In this document: one piece after another, positions 1-9,078 of the stretch
Layout: each line of letters opens with the position of its first letter
Numbering within the stretch: the first letter of the stretch is position 1
NCBI GenBank assembly: GCA_033557465.1
Contig: CM066033.1
Coordinates: forward strand, 907,954,808 to 908,018,807
Source of the DNA: Ichthyophis bannanicus
Lineage: Eukaryota; Chordata; Amphibia; Gymnophiona; Ichthyophiidae
DNA length: 64,000 bases
Direction: 5' to 3'
Made by a program: the position numbers and the translations under genes
Notes under the pieces: generated by a model
What the model was told of the DNA's origin: nothing
Databases searched by the model: none
Seen by the model: only the letters and a program-made list of their open reading frames with translations

Positions 1-1150
1 ACATTCTAAGGTTTGCTAAACCTGTCCCTGTGAATTTTGGGCAACTTTCACTATAGACTACATAAAGGCACACTTCTAGGCTTTCCCTCCTGCAAACTAC
101 AAGTTAGGGCTCTGCCCTTGAAACTAAAAGCTGGCAATTTGCCTAATATCCTGGGCCTGAACAGATGCTCCTCAGAGACATGATTAGGAGGGAAAGAACA
201 TGTGGTATCAGGGACCAATGCCAAAACTGCTGTCCTGTTTTTAAGTTTATTCTTATTTATTCTATAAAGAGGATTGACAACAGTCCCCCTTAATGCTGAG
301 GAACCCCCTGGCCTCAAAAAAAAAAACTACAAACAAAAGAAAGAAACAAAGACTAGGCCCAAACATTTAGCTATTCTGCTTGTTGTTTTCCTCACGCAGG
401 CAACTTTCGCGATGCGGTCCAAATACCTAGAGAGGAAATGGCCGCCCCTTCGCCAATGAATTTTGGCGCCAAGAACAGCCGCCGCTGCAAAAATGAGGCC
501 TCAGCAGACCAACAGAGCCCGAAGGCCTTACCTGCAGGGCCAAAAGCCACACAGCCTGGTCCTACCTCCTTGAATTCCTCTGATCCTCAAGCTGCGCTGA
601 TGTGCCTGGCAGCCGCAGCGAGGATCGCTCAGCCGGTTCCACAGAGTAAAATTAAAATCCCGCAGCAACGGAGAGGCTCCGTCTCACACAGCTTCAGTGT
701 GGCTGTACGGGTCCCGGAGCTTTCTCCCATACAGTCCAGGGAGAGAGATCCGCACTGGCAAATGCCTGCAGCAAGTGAAAATCACTGACAAGGAGGGAAG
801 GCGAGAACTGCTACTAATTTAAAGAACCAGGCTCAAATTTAAAATTACTGTAAATAAGGAAATTTGATCTTAACTAAAGGGAACTAATCCCCAATTGTCA
901 ATTAACCAAAGGTAACCGAATTAAAAGTAAAATTAAAAGTAAATGAAAGGTAAAAATCGAAAGTAAAATCAGAATTTGTCACACTAAATGCTCCTGTTCC
1001 CCCCCAAGTGAGCCCAGAAGCTAGGCTCACTATGTCCTCCTGCTGCAAGGAGACTGGACACACTGGAGGCTGATGGGAGATACCAGCAGGCTATATCCAG
1101 TGATGTCTTGACTTTGACATGCCCAGTCTCCTAGCTACAGGAAGAGGTGC
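1..1150. other. Unassigned sequence
   Basis: I recognise no gene or repeat family here. A 116-codon open frame on the plus strand (438-788) is rich in Ala, Pro, Ser and Gln and shows no domain I know. It could be the start of a retroelement ORF1/gag or chance. Positions 915-965 hold a short degenerate tandem run of AAATTAAAAGTAAA-like units. Confidence 0.3.
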
Positions 1151-1192
1151 ACAACCCAGAAGTAGAGGACTAAACTGGAGGAACGATAAGGA

Positions 1193-2386
1193 ACAGGGTT
1201 CAGGAAAGGGCAAGGAATGAGAGACATCATCACAGATGTGAGATGTATCCTTGAAAAGACAAAACAATACCAAAAGGATATCCATGTATATTTTATTGAC
1301 TATAGCAAGGCTTTTGATTGTGTAAACCATGAGAAATTCTGGGCCACATTAAGAAGCATGGGTATACTGGAACACCTGATCGTTCTCTTGCACAACCTTT
1401 ACATTGATCAAGAAGCAACAGTTCAAATGGAGCAAGGAGAAACAGAATGGTTTAAAATCAGTAAAGGTGTATGACAAGGCTGCATACTTTTCCCTTACCT
1501 CTTTAATTTATATGCAGAACAAATCATCTGGGAAGCCAACCGAGGGGTGAAGATTGGTGGAAGTCTCATCAACAACCTTTGCTGTGCTGATGATACCACA
1601 TTACTGGCTGAAAGCGAAGACGATCTAAAACATTTGCTTCCCAAGATCAAGGAACATAGTCTTAAAATGGGTCTGTACCTTAACGTTAAGAAAACAAAGA
1701 TCCTGACAACTGGCAAAATCAATAATTTCATTACTGATGAAGAAGAAATTGAAATAGTTGACAATTTTAACTTACTTGGATCAACAATCAATAAAGAAAG
1801 GACTAGCAGTTAAGAAATTTGATGATATATTGCTCTTGGTAAAATGGCTATGAAGGACCTAGACAACTTTCTCAAGAGCAGAGATGTCTCTCTCCATGCA
1901 AAGATTCGACTTGTCCAGGCCATGGCATTTTCAATAACATCATATAGATGTGAAAGTTGGACAGTGAAAAAGATTAGACAGGAAGAAAATGGATGCCTTT
2001 GAATTATGGTGCTGGGAACGAATATTGTGCTTTGACCCAGTGAAAAGCGGGATATAAATGCAGCTAAATAAATAAATAAATAAAATAAATATCATGGACT
2101 GCTCAAAGAACAAACCAGTCAGTACTGGAGGAGATCAAACCTAAGCTTTCCTTAGAAGCTCAAATGACAAGACTTCTACTTTCATACTTTGGACACATCA
2201 TGCAAAGAGAGGGATCATTGGAGAAAGACAAAATGCTTGGATGGTTACTGTAAAAGAGGAAGGCCAGCAATGAGATGGATCGATACAATAACAGCAGCTA
2301 TGGATACCATCCTATTGACAATGAGCCGCTTGGCTGAAGACCAAACAAAGTTTAGGTCAACTATCCAGAGAGTCACCAGGAGTTGA
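1193..2386 (+). pseudogene. RTE reverse transcriptase remnant
   Basis: The protein is read in pieces. The first runs to 1474, where a TGA replaces the Arg expected before QGC. The frame resumes at 1477-1813 with the ADD catalytic box at about 1578. It then shifts and continues as the KSRDVSLHAKIRLVQAM block near 1870-1960. The last piece lies at 2150-2386 after the SINE insertion. The protein would copy its own RNA at a nicked chromosomal site. No endonuclease domain is present because the 5' half is missing. Confidence 0.7.
2026..2087 (+). mobile_element. SINE 3'-tail fragment inserted in the RTE LINE
   Basis: The segment reads TGTGCTTTGACCCAGTGAAA and ends in a TAAATAAATAAA tail. It closely matches the 3' end of the SINE at 26675-26935. 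The RTE coding sequence resumes right after it. The 5-bp AATAT occurs on both sides (2021-2025 and 2088-2092) and is probably the target duplication, so this is a severely 5'-truncated SINE insertion. Confidence 0.65.
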
Positions 2387-2489
2387 CACTGACTCAATGG
2401 TATGTAACAACAACAAATATGAATAATAAATGGTTCCATGGTGAAACCCAGGGCTGTACCCTTAATCTGCAAATAAAATTCCTCTTCAA

Positions 2490-2790
2490 AACAAGAATAA
2501 GTTTGTTGTAAATTATATGTGTCAAAACACTTTATAACATTTTTTTCTATTTTTATAGTGATTTTTATAGTTTGAATCTATAACAAACTCATTTGAAGAT
2601 ATTATTATTCACTTTTATACCTCCCTGATGAAGCCTTTGCAGGCAAAAAATGGTCCATGTAGGAGACAGAGGTGAACTTTAAGGAGGTGATGTTGACACA
2701 AGTGATACATGGGATTATAAATTGACAGTGAAAAGGTAATTCTTATTATTCAGGTTAAATACTTGCTTTAAATGGTTTAGATTACTGTAT
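2490..2790 (+). mobile_element. Probable Penelope-like element terminal-repeat remnant
   Basis: This AT-rich stretch carries a CTGATGA box followed by a short GC hairpin and an A-run, the arrangement typical of the hammerhead ribozymes in Penelope-like terminal repeats. No coding part remains. The call rests on that motif and its likeness to 14550, 15497 and 23500, so it is tentative. Confidence 0.4.
2625..2662 (+). ncRNA. Degenerate hammerhead-ribozyme-like motif
   Basis: CTGATGA lies at 2625-2631. A possible stem II pairs GCC (2633-2635) with GGC (2642-2644). AAAA follows where GAAA is expected. The next block, ATGGTCCAT, is self-complementary (stem III) and is followed by GTA, an allowed cleavage triplet. 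One core G is changed to A, so it is probably dead. Confidence 0.4.
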
Positions 2791-2987
2791 TTTGCATCAC
2801 GTTTTTATGAGATAAGACCATTATGAACTGTTTTCAAGACATAAAAATATATTTTATTAATTAAAAAGGTATGTGCGACATGATAAGATCATCATAGCAA
2901 TCTGCAATATAGGCTTTGGCTGTTCCAGTGAGGTTGTTTTGACTATGAATATATTTTTTTCTTACTTTTTTGAAGTATTTTGTACGT

Positions 2988-3025
2988 TTGTATATATATA
3001 TATATATATTTTTTTTTTTTTATTA
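2988..3025. repeat. AT dinucleotide and poly-T tract
   Basis: A (TA)n run at about 2991-3008 passes straight into a T run of about 13. It is simple low-complexity sequence. Confidence 0.9.
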
Positions 3026-3056
3026 TACATGAAAATGTTTTTGTGTTTTTTTGTTA

Positions 3057-3260
3057 TATTTATTTATTTATTTAGACAGTTTTGTATCCCGCTTTTTCCT
3101 TCAATCAAAGCGGTCAATACAGCACAAGGTTATACAAAGGAAAGGGAAACATAAACCACTTTATAATTGCATCAAAGTGATGGAACAAGGGGGTACATAG
3201 CACAGGGAAGCACAACATATACATTGCAATAAATTTAACTACAAACACATACCAGCAGAC
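3057..3260 (-). mobile_element. LINE/SINE 3' end (L2-type tail), minus strand
   Basis: The plus strand opens with TTTATTTATTTATTTAGACA and continues with the reverse complement of an AAGCGG-ATACAAAACTG tail. The same 3' end occurs at 5570-5632 and 35170-35250. About 200 bp of 3' untranslated sequence follows. No coding part is seen. Confidence 0.65.
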
Positions 3261-3429
3261 AGAACTAAATTAGCACAGCCGTTTCCTCGGTCGCACGGTC
3301 CAACGCCTAAGGGCCACGCCAAAGGGCCCTCTGGCACGGGCCCGCAAGGCGCGGGCGTGCTCCCGCATCGGTGGTTAAATGCCATTGTAGGGCACATTTG
3401 ATTGGTGGTCTCAGGAGGCATGGACCTCA

Positions 3430-3860
3430 TTCGTAAGCCAAGGTAAGTTGGGTAAGATCTGTATCTCTTAAATTACAATTACTTTTCTTAATATATAATT
3501 TCATTGTGCGAAAGAAAGCTTTCTTCTGGATCACATAGCATGTAATATAAACAGGCAACTTGTCAAGGTGCACTTGGAAGTTCTTTGTAATCAAGCCAGT
3601 GATACCCAGTATAACTAGGATAATTTCTGTATTCTTCTGCCACATTTTCTTGATCTATGATTGCATGTCTTGATAGAGTACTTGATGGTCTTCTGTTTCT
3701 CTGTATATGCACAGAATAATTGTTTCTTACTGCCACTTCTATTAGTAATGCCATTCTTGCGTTTTTCTCCATTACTACAATGTCTAGTTTTCTTGTGTCA
3801 AGATTTTTACTGGTTGAGATAGGAATGTCGCAGGTGATCATAACTTCTTTATTCTCCATC
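3430..3860 (-). pseudogene. Possible restriction-like endonuclease fragment of an R2/R4-type LINE
   Basis: The minus strand reads KLDIVVMEKNARMALLIEVAV, with one extra helix before it and a broken VILGITGLITKN block after it. As I recall, the C-terminal PD-(D/E)XK-like domain of R2/R4/NeSL-type LINEs has RPDI followed by LIDVAVP and then a GALG..K block. The fit is partial: P is replaced by L and the second acidic residue is E. The region is frame-shifted, with no adjoining reverse transcriptase. Confidence 0.35.
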
Positions 3861-3969
3861 GTTCTGTTGAGATCATGGTACCAGTGTTTTTATGGTACAA
3901 CAATGTTTTTACACAATTTTAGTGTATGAGCTCTGCTACCTTGTTGTATATTTCTGTATGTAACCTGAG

Positions 3970-4560
3970 GTCACATACCCCTTGCAGAGATTCCACCCTG
4001 AAGGGAGACTGGGGTACACAGTTTTGAGGCTAAATCTCATCTACCTTTTGAGCACAACATGATAGAATCCAGAGTTCTGGGAAAATGAGAGTCTTTAAGA
4101 AGAGTATCACGCTTCCCTTCAGTCCCCGTTTCCCACCCAATTGAGATAAACCTCACACCACATAACACCATAGAAAACTCAGACCTACGCTTTTATTCTT
4201 CAATGTTGTCTTTTGTAAAATATGGCAAGTAGAAGAACTCAGGCTTCATGGAATAAAATAAGTATTCACAGGAACTTAAGTTGGGCAGATTAAAATAATG
4301 CAAATCAGAAATATCAAATGACTTAAAGGAAGCAGTCATCAAACAGGTAAATTATATTGTACACCAAACTCAAACCCACAATGCAGCAGTTAGGAAAGCA
4401 AAAAAAAAAAGTCTCTCATACCCTGTACTTAGTACTCCATGTGCAGCCTTTACTTCCCTGAAAAAACAGCATCCTTATAACGTTTACCTGATATCTCAGG
4501 TACAGCCTTTAGTTCCCTGCCAAAACACAAACAGGATCATTCCGAGCCACAAATAGCAGG
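3970..4560. other. Unassigned sequence
   Basis: There is no open frame of note and no repeat family I recognise. Short A-runs lie at about 4400-4410. Confidence 0.3.
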
Positions 4561-4639
4561 GATGGATGTCCCGTTGGGATATCCATCCCCGCTATTCGAC
4601 CCCTCTTCTGACCCTGACTAAATTCCCCACACATTGTAC

Positions 4640-4801
4640 AGGGAGGTTAGATGTGGGCGGGAAAGGAGCAGAGCGGGGGTGGCATTAGGGTGGGCAGTGG
4701 GCGGTTGGTGGCCCTGGATGTACAGGGCCAATTCCAATGTTCGCTTTGTATGTCTCGGGCCAGCAGCCTGAACGGGGAACCTATTCCACCTCTAAGGTGT
4801 G
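4640..4801. repeat. Dispersed GC-rich repeat, copy A, left part
   Basis: This segment resumes at 9079 beyond the LTR element. Together the two parts resemble 43980-44600. The second copy lacks the LTR element, which shows that the LTR element inserted into this repeat. The family encodes nothing I recognise. Confidence 0.6.
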
Positions 4802-6074
4802 TCACCAGTAACCACCCCAGAGCCGGTAGCACCTAGGGTTGGTCAGCCTGGGCATCCTTACTTAGAAAGTATGGCAAGGCTTTTATGCATGCACTGCCTC
4901 ATGGGAGTTGTAGTTTCCACTTACTTTTCAAACAAGAAGCAATTGTAGTCGAGTGGGTTAGGCAAAAGGGACAAGATTTTTATTTCCCCTTCCGGGCGGA
5001 TTAAATGCAGTTGAAACACAGAACAAAAATAGCCATACACTTCTGGCATAAAGAAAAATACAGAAACTCAGGAAAACAGCTTCTTTCGCTTCAAAACTTC
5101 AAACATGCAGCTTAACACAAGCTCAAAGGTAACAGTCTCTTTTATATCAAAAAGACACGCTCTGCTTTTCTTCTGCTGTTTGAGACAGCCTTCTAAACAG
5201 CCTAGTTAGCAGAGTGAGATTATATGATCAGCTATAGTTAAAGTACAGTCCATTTGTTCCCCTGCTATGTCCTCAATAGCAGGCTCCGTCTGCATCTCTT
5301 CACAATCACTATCAGCTGAGTAAGTTTTCACCCTATCACCGGAGGGAGGAGTAGCCTAGTGGTTGAGGCAAGGTACTTCAGGTCGGAAGGTCGGGGGTTC
5401 AAATCCCACTAGAGGACAGCAACCTTGAGCTGGAAGGACTGGGGTTTCTAGTCCCACAGATGCTCCTTGTGGTCTTGGGCAAGCCACTTAACCCTCCATT
5501 GCCCATGTTCCCTGTAAGTATTAGTGTATGTGTCTCATATCCCTGCGTGTTAAATGTATCCCCCAATTGTGTTGTGACCGCTTTGATTGAAGGATAAGGC
5601 GGTATACAAAACTGTCTAAATAAATAAATAAAATCATACGGTGTTTCAAAGCACACTCGCCCTCTCTCTTCCCGAGGCTTCCCTTCACAGCACTCTAATG
5701 AGCAGGGTTGAGAATTACCGTATATATGGGATTTTATATAAGGAGAGTCCATCACATCTTGGCACACACATGGTAAACTCTTGTACTTAGTTTCCCCTCT
5801 ATACCACTTGGGCAGCCTACCTTTGGGCTTTTGAACAGAGGACCTTCTCAGCACTGCTGGGTCAGCAAAGAATTCAAACACTGGATGTGTTTTCCTGCCT
5901 TTTAGTTTCTCCTTCTCCTCGGACATACAAATGTCGTCAGACCAGCACCTTTCTCTCTCTGGAGTTTCAGCGTGCTTCCAAACTAACCTCTCAGGCAATC
6001 TTTCAGCTACTGCCCTCTTGGCTGCTGCTTCACATCTTGTCCTCGTCCCAGTGCTAGTGCACTTCCCTGTGCCT
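4802..6074 (-). repeat. 3' LTR, truncated at U3 and split by a SINE
   Basis: It matches 7746-8722 base for base apart from scattered substitutions and a 294-bp SINE at 5339-5632. The match ends abruptly at 6074, where gag-protease coding sequence takes over. A minus-strand TATAAAAG (5139-5146) and AATAAA (4979-4984) are conserved with the other LTR. Confidence 0.87.
5339..5632 (+). mobile_element. tRNA-derived SINE, MIR/CORE-like, full length
   Basis: A Pol III A box (TAGCCTAGTGGT) lies near 5350 and a B box (GGGTTCAAATCCC) near 5393. A central GGGCAAGCCACTTAACCC block resembles the CORE/MIR middle region. The 3' tail, with GCGGTATACAAAACTG and TAAA repeats, matches the L2-like LINE ends in this window, so an L2-type enzyme probably moved it. 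The other LTR copy is uninterrupted here. ATCA flanks the insert (5335-5338 and 5633-5636), which fixes the boundaries. Confidence 0.88.
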
Positions 6075-7344
6075 GGGGCGGTTCCTCTGTCTCTTCTGCT
6101 GGGACACTCCTTACCCCTGAGGTTCCTGCCTGAGACCGGGTGGATACTAGGCCTGTTTTCACATTAAGGCGCTTCTCCATCCCTTGGCAGAATGGGGACC
6201 AATCTCTCCCTAGGATAATATCATGCAGGAGCCTTGGGACTATGGCCACCCGCACCTCCTTTTCAGTTCCCAGCCCTTTTACAGATAGCCTATATAGGGG
6301 GTAATAAGCAGATGCCCCATGCACACATCGTATTTTGACACACCCTTCTGCTTGACTCGGTGCAGATCGCAGGCGGGCTTCGATGGCCTGCCAGAGCTTC
6401 TGCGAGACCATGCTCTGGTCTGCACCCGAGTCAAGCAGGCCCTGGGCTTCAATGCCTTCTACTTGCACTTTCAACAGGTACCCTTCATGTACCTGTTTCT
6501 TGCTCCCAGACACCAGTGCTGTTCGCACCTTACATTCTCTACGAAAATGCCCTACTTTGCCACAATTATAACATTTCCCTTTTACCAAGGGTACAACAGC
6601 ATTTTCATTTGGTATTTCAACTCTTGGGTTCTTTTCTGATCTCCCAAAGTTAGCGACCCCAGCCACCTTCAGAACGCCCCCCCTTGAGGTGCCAGCCAAC
6701 TCGGCCTCAAAGTAGCGTTCTGTGAGGTTGGCTGCTTCCTCAGTGGTCTGGCAACTTTGGAGCATCAAGAAAGTTTTAACCTCAGGTGGTACGGCTTCCA
6801 GGAATTGCTCCAGGATGATGGTGTCAATCACCGCCTCGAGAGTCCTTCTCTCTGGAGCAAGCCATTTCCATGCCAACCCTTTTAACCTCTGAAACAAAGC
6901 CTTTGGAGTTTGATCAGGCTTTAGCTTAGCCTCTCTAAACGTGCGTTTATAAAACAATGGGGTTAACCCCAGCCTGTCCTTAACAGCTTTTTTAACCTCT
7001 GCATAATCTGATGCTAGAGCAGCGGGCATGGTCTTATAAGCGGCCAGAGCCTCTCCTGTGAGGGACATGGCAAACCTCACTGCCCACTGTTCTACTGGCC
7101 ATTTGACTGCCTCTGCAATTCTCTCAAATGCCTCTATAAAATCATTGAGGTTATCATTGGCGGTTAACTGTCCAAACGCTAGAGCGCTACAGTCGGATAG
7201 TCCTACCCCCTTTGCAAATGAGGGAATAGTTCCTTCAGTGTCCTTTGGCTTTTTCAGCAAAGCCTCCAGCAGCTCAATAAGGGGTCTCTGCTGCGCACAC
7301 ATTGCTGCGACACTCTGCTCCTGTGTAAGACGCGCCAGCTCCAT
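6007..7344 (-). CDS. gag-pro: Gag-protease polyprotein of the LTR element
   Basis: The open frame has 445 codons. Residues 60-215 form a helical gag region resembling the SCAN-like capsid of Gmr1-type gypsy elements. A CCHC zinc knuckle (CYNCGKVGHFRREC) is at 258-271. A retroviral-type aspartic protease follows, with active site DSGA at 305-308 and a second motif DIILGRDW at 375-382. The natural start is probably Met at 7395 (MDPQDVMRWM), in the same frame but cut off by a TAA at 7363-7365; the given start is the next Met. The last 20 or so codons lie inside the 3' LTR, so the C terminus is an artefact of the pol deletion. Gag would form the particle and bind RNA; protease would mature it. 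Confidence 0.85.
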   Translation of the reverse strand: MELARLTQEQSVAAMCAQQRPLIELLEALLKKPKDTEGTIPSFAKGVGLSDCSALAFGQLTANDNLNDFIEAFERIAEAVKWPVEQWAVRFAMSLTGEALAAYKTMPAALASDYAEVKKAVKDRLGLTPLFYKRTFREAKLKPDQTPKALFQRLKGLAWKWLAPERRTLEAVIDTIILEQFLEAVPPEVKTFLMLQSCQTTEEAANLTERYFEAELAGTSRGGVLKVAGVANFGRSEKNPRVEIPNENAVVPLVKGKCYNCGKVGHFRRECKVRTALVSGSKKQVHEGYLLKVQVEGIEAQGLLDSGADQSMVSQKLWQAIEARLRSAPSQAEGCVKIRCVHGASAYYPLYRLSVKGLGTEKEVRVAIVPRLLHDIILGRDWSPFCQGMEKRLNVKTGLVSTRSQAGTSGVRSVPAEETEEPPQAQGSALALGRGQDVKQQPRGQ

Positions 7345-7733
7345 TTGCTTCTCCCATTGGGTTTACATCCATCTCATCACGTCCTGTGGATCCATCCCGA
7401 CGGCTGTTGTTCCTGCAGAGACAGATAAAAGAAAAAGGGCCCACCAAGTGCGGCACACTACAGCTTTCTTTTTTTAACCCTGTCTAAAACTGCAGAACAG
7501 AAGCTCCCTTTCTCACTTCTTATCCACCTACACCCATGCCCAGCTACCTTTACCTTGGCACTGTGTAGACTCAGGCATTGAGAAAGGAGTCCTGGTCCTC
7601 CTGGCTGATCTGCCAGCTAACCTCCGTCCGTCTTCTGTTCACAGGATAGCAGTTTCCTTTCCCTTAGTGAACTGGTGTCTCCTGGTGTTTCTTCCTTTTA
7701 AATGTCCTTGTATTTCAGGCAAAAATCCGAAAA

Positions 7734-7742
7734 ACTACGCCA
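7734..7742 (-). promoter_or_regulatory. Primer-binding site, probably tRNA-Ser
   Basis: Three bases inside the 5' LTR, the minus strand reads TGGCGTAGT. That matches the complement of the 3' end of a eukaryotic tRNA-Ser (ACTACGCCA) over nine bases. After that the match is only partial. Confidence 0.6.
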
Positions 7743-7924
7743 ACTTATCACCAGTAACCACCCCAGAGCCGGTAGCACCTAGGGTTGGTCAGCCTGGGCA
7801 TCCTTACTTAGAAAGTATGGCAAGGCTTTTATGCATGCACTGCCTCATGGGAGTTGTAGTTTCCACTTACTTTCCAAACAAGAAGCAATTGTAGTGGAGT
7901 AGGTTAGGCAAAAGGGACAAGATT

Positions 7925-7930
7925 TTTATT
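7925..7930 (-). terminator. Polyadenylation signal in the 5' LTR
   Basis: AATAAA on the minus strand, about 160 bases downstream of the TATA box, is conserved at 4979-4984 in the 3' LTR. Its place fits the R region. Confidence 0.55.
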
Positions 7931-8084
7931 TCCCCTTCCGGGCGGATTAAATGCAGTTGAAACACAGAACAAAAATAGCCATACACTTCTGGCATAAAAG
8001 AAAATACAGGAACTCAGGAAAACAGCTTCTTTCACTTCAAAACTTCAAACATGCAGCTTAACACAAGCTCAAAGGTAACAGTCT

Positions 8085-8092
8085 CTTTTATA
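8085..8092 (-). promoter_or_regulatory. TATA box of the 5' LTR
   Basis: TATAAAAG on the minus strand lies just downstream of the end of the U3 ORF and upstream of the poly-A signal. It is conserved in the other LTR at 5139-5146. Transcription would start about 25-30 bases further on, near 8060. Confidence 0.55.
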
Positions 8093-8151
8093 TCAAAAAG
8101 ACACACTCTGCTTTTCTTCTGCTGTTTGAGACAGCCTTCTAAACAGCCTAG

Positions 8152-8994
8152 TTAGCAGAGTGAGATTATATGATCAGCTATAGTTAAAGTACAGTCCATT
8201 TGTTCCCCTGCTATGTCCTCAATAGCAGGCTCCGTCTGCATCTCTTCACAATCACTATCAGCTGAGTAAGTTTTCACCCTATCATACGGTGTTTCAAAGC
8301 ACACTCGCCCTCTCTCTTCCCGAGGCTTCCCTTCACAGCACTCTAATGAGCAGGGTTGAGAATTACCGTATATATGGGATTTTATATAAGTAGAGTCCAG
8401 CACTTCTTGGCACACACATGGAAAACTCTTGTACTTAGTTTCCCCTCTATACCACTTGGGCAGCCTACCTTTGGGCTTTTGAACAGAGGACCTTCTCAGC
8501 ACTGCTGGGTCAGCAAAGAATTCAAACACTGGATGTGTTTTCCTGCCTTTTAGTTTCTCCTTCTCCTCGGACATGCAAATGTCGTCAGACCAGCACCTCT
8601 CTCTCTCTGGAGTTTCAGCATGCTTCCAAACTAACCTCTCAGGCAATCTTTCAGCTACTGCCCTCTTGGCTGCTGCTTCACTTCTTGTCCTCGTCCCAGT
8701 GCTAGTGCACTTCCCTGTGCCTTCCTTCGTGCTCCTCCCGGTGCCTTCTCTCTCGTTCCTCCCGGTGCTTGTGCTGGTGCTCCTCCCGGTGCTTCCATCC
8801 TTACTCCTCCCGGTGCTACTGCTTAAATCTAATGAGCACTTTTTATCTCTCTGCTTCTTAGGGCTCAGCTCCGCCCCTCCCCCAACCAGGTGTTTTCCTT
8901 TAACTCCTGATGCCGGGGAACCATTGCAGCAGGGGCGTGTTTTCTCCTCCCATGACTCATTCTGTTTAGATTTCCCTTGGCAACCCTGAGCCAT
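8152..8994 (-). CDS. LTR-embedded ORF, unknown function
   Basis: A 280-codon frame beginning MAQGCQGKSK lies wholly in the U3 part of the 5' LTR, upstream of the TATA box. It is hydrophilic, with a Lys/Glu-rich first third. A run of TGRS-type tetrads (TGRSKDGSTGRSTSTSTGR) follows at roughly residues 70-115. The C-terminal part has about eight Cys and an acidic end. I know no homologue. The same frame is readable in the 3' LTR apart from the SINE, and most LTR differences leave it open. The frame extends upstream to 9246, but those codons lie outside the element. Confidence 0.5.
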   Translation of the reverse strand: MAQGCQGKSKQNESWEEKTRPCCNGSPASGVKGKHLVGGGAELSPKKQRDKKCSLDLSSSTGRSKDGSTGRSTSTSTGRNEREGTGRSTKEGTGKCTSTGTRTRSEAAAKRAVAERLPERLVWKHAETPERERCWSDDICMSEEKEKLKGRKTHPVFEFFADPAVLRRSSVQKPKGRLPKWYRGETKYKSFPCVCQEVLDSTYIKSHIYGNSQPCSLECCEGKPREERGRVCFETPYDRVKTYSADSDCEEMQTEPAIEDIAGEQMDCTLTIADHIISLC

Positions 8995-9078
8995 GTGCTC
9001 TGCCTGCCTGTCAGCTTGTGAAGCCAATTCCTCTGCTTCACTTAACTCTATGGGGCCAGAAGGGTCTTCTACATGACA

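Larger units (their letters stand above)
1180..2430 (+). mobile_element. RTE-clade (BovB-like) LINE, 5'-truncated, decayed
   Basis: The plus strand encodes the second half of a LINE reverse transcriptase and the start of its C-terminal region. Going 5' to 3' one reads GFRKGQGMRD, then FIDYSKAFDCVNH, a QGC motif, LCCADDTTLLAES (the catalytic ADD box), and finally a GRPAMRWIDTI block. That block order and wording fit the RTE/BovB clade. The element is 5'-truncated near 1180 and ends around the CAACAACAA tract at 2405. It is interrupted by a SINE tail at 2026-2087, so it predates that insertion. Stops and frame changes show it is inactive. Confidence 0.75.
4802..9078 (-). mobile_element. Ty3/gypsy-like LTR retrotransposon with pol deleted
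   Basis: Two long direct repeats, 4802-6074 and 7746-9078, flank a 1.67-kb interior. The outer ends are TGTCA and TGACA. The 4-bp GGTG precedes the element (4798-4801) and follows it (9079-9082), a classic target duplication. The interior on the minus strand encodes gag with a CCHC knuckle and an aspartic protease. It then runs straight into the 3' LTR, so reverse transcriptase, RNase H and integrase are absent. The 3' LTR also lacks about 355 bp of its U3 start, consistent with one deletion spanning pol and the LTR edge. The LTRs differ at roughly fifteen positions in about 970, so the insertion is fairly young. Confidence 0.88.
7746..9078 (-). repeat. 5' LTR, complete (about 1.33 kb)
   Basis: It begins TGTCA at 9078 and ends at 7746, where TATCA replaces the expected TGACA read from the other strand. 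U3 (about 9078-8060) carries an ORF, then TATAAAAG at 8085-8092. R follows with AATAAA at 7925-7930, and U5 runs to 7746. A short array of CACCGGGAGGAGC-like units lies at 8725-8830. The next bases inward form the primer-binding site. Confidence 0.85.

Noticed and set aside
5339..5420. tRNA gene
   Set aside because: A and B boxes are present, but no complete cloverleaf follows. The sequence runs into a SINE body with a TAAA tail and target duplications.
5399..5998. 199-residue minus-strand protein in the left LTR
   Set aside because: It is part of the LTR ORF fused by chance to SINE sequence read on the wrong strand.
8356..8989. Plus-strand ORFs of 65 and 138 residues
   Set aside because: They are mirror frames of the minus-strand LTR ORF and have no family resemblance.
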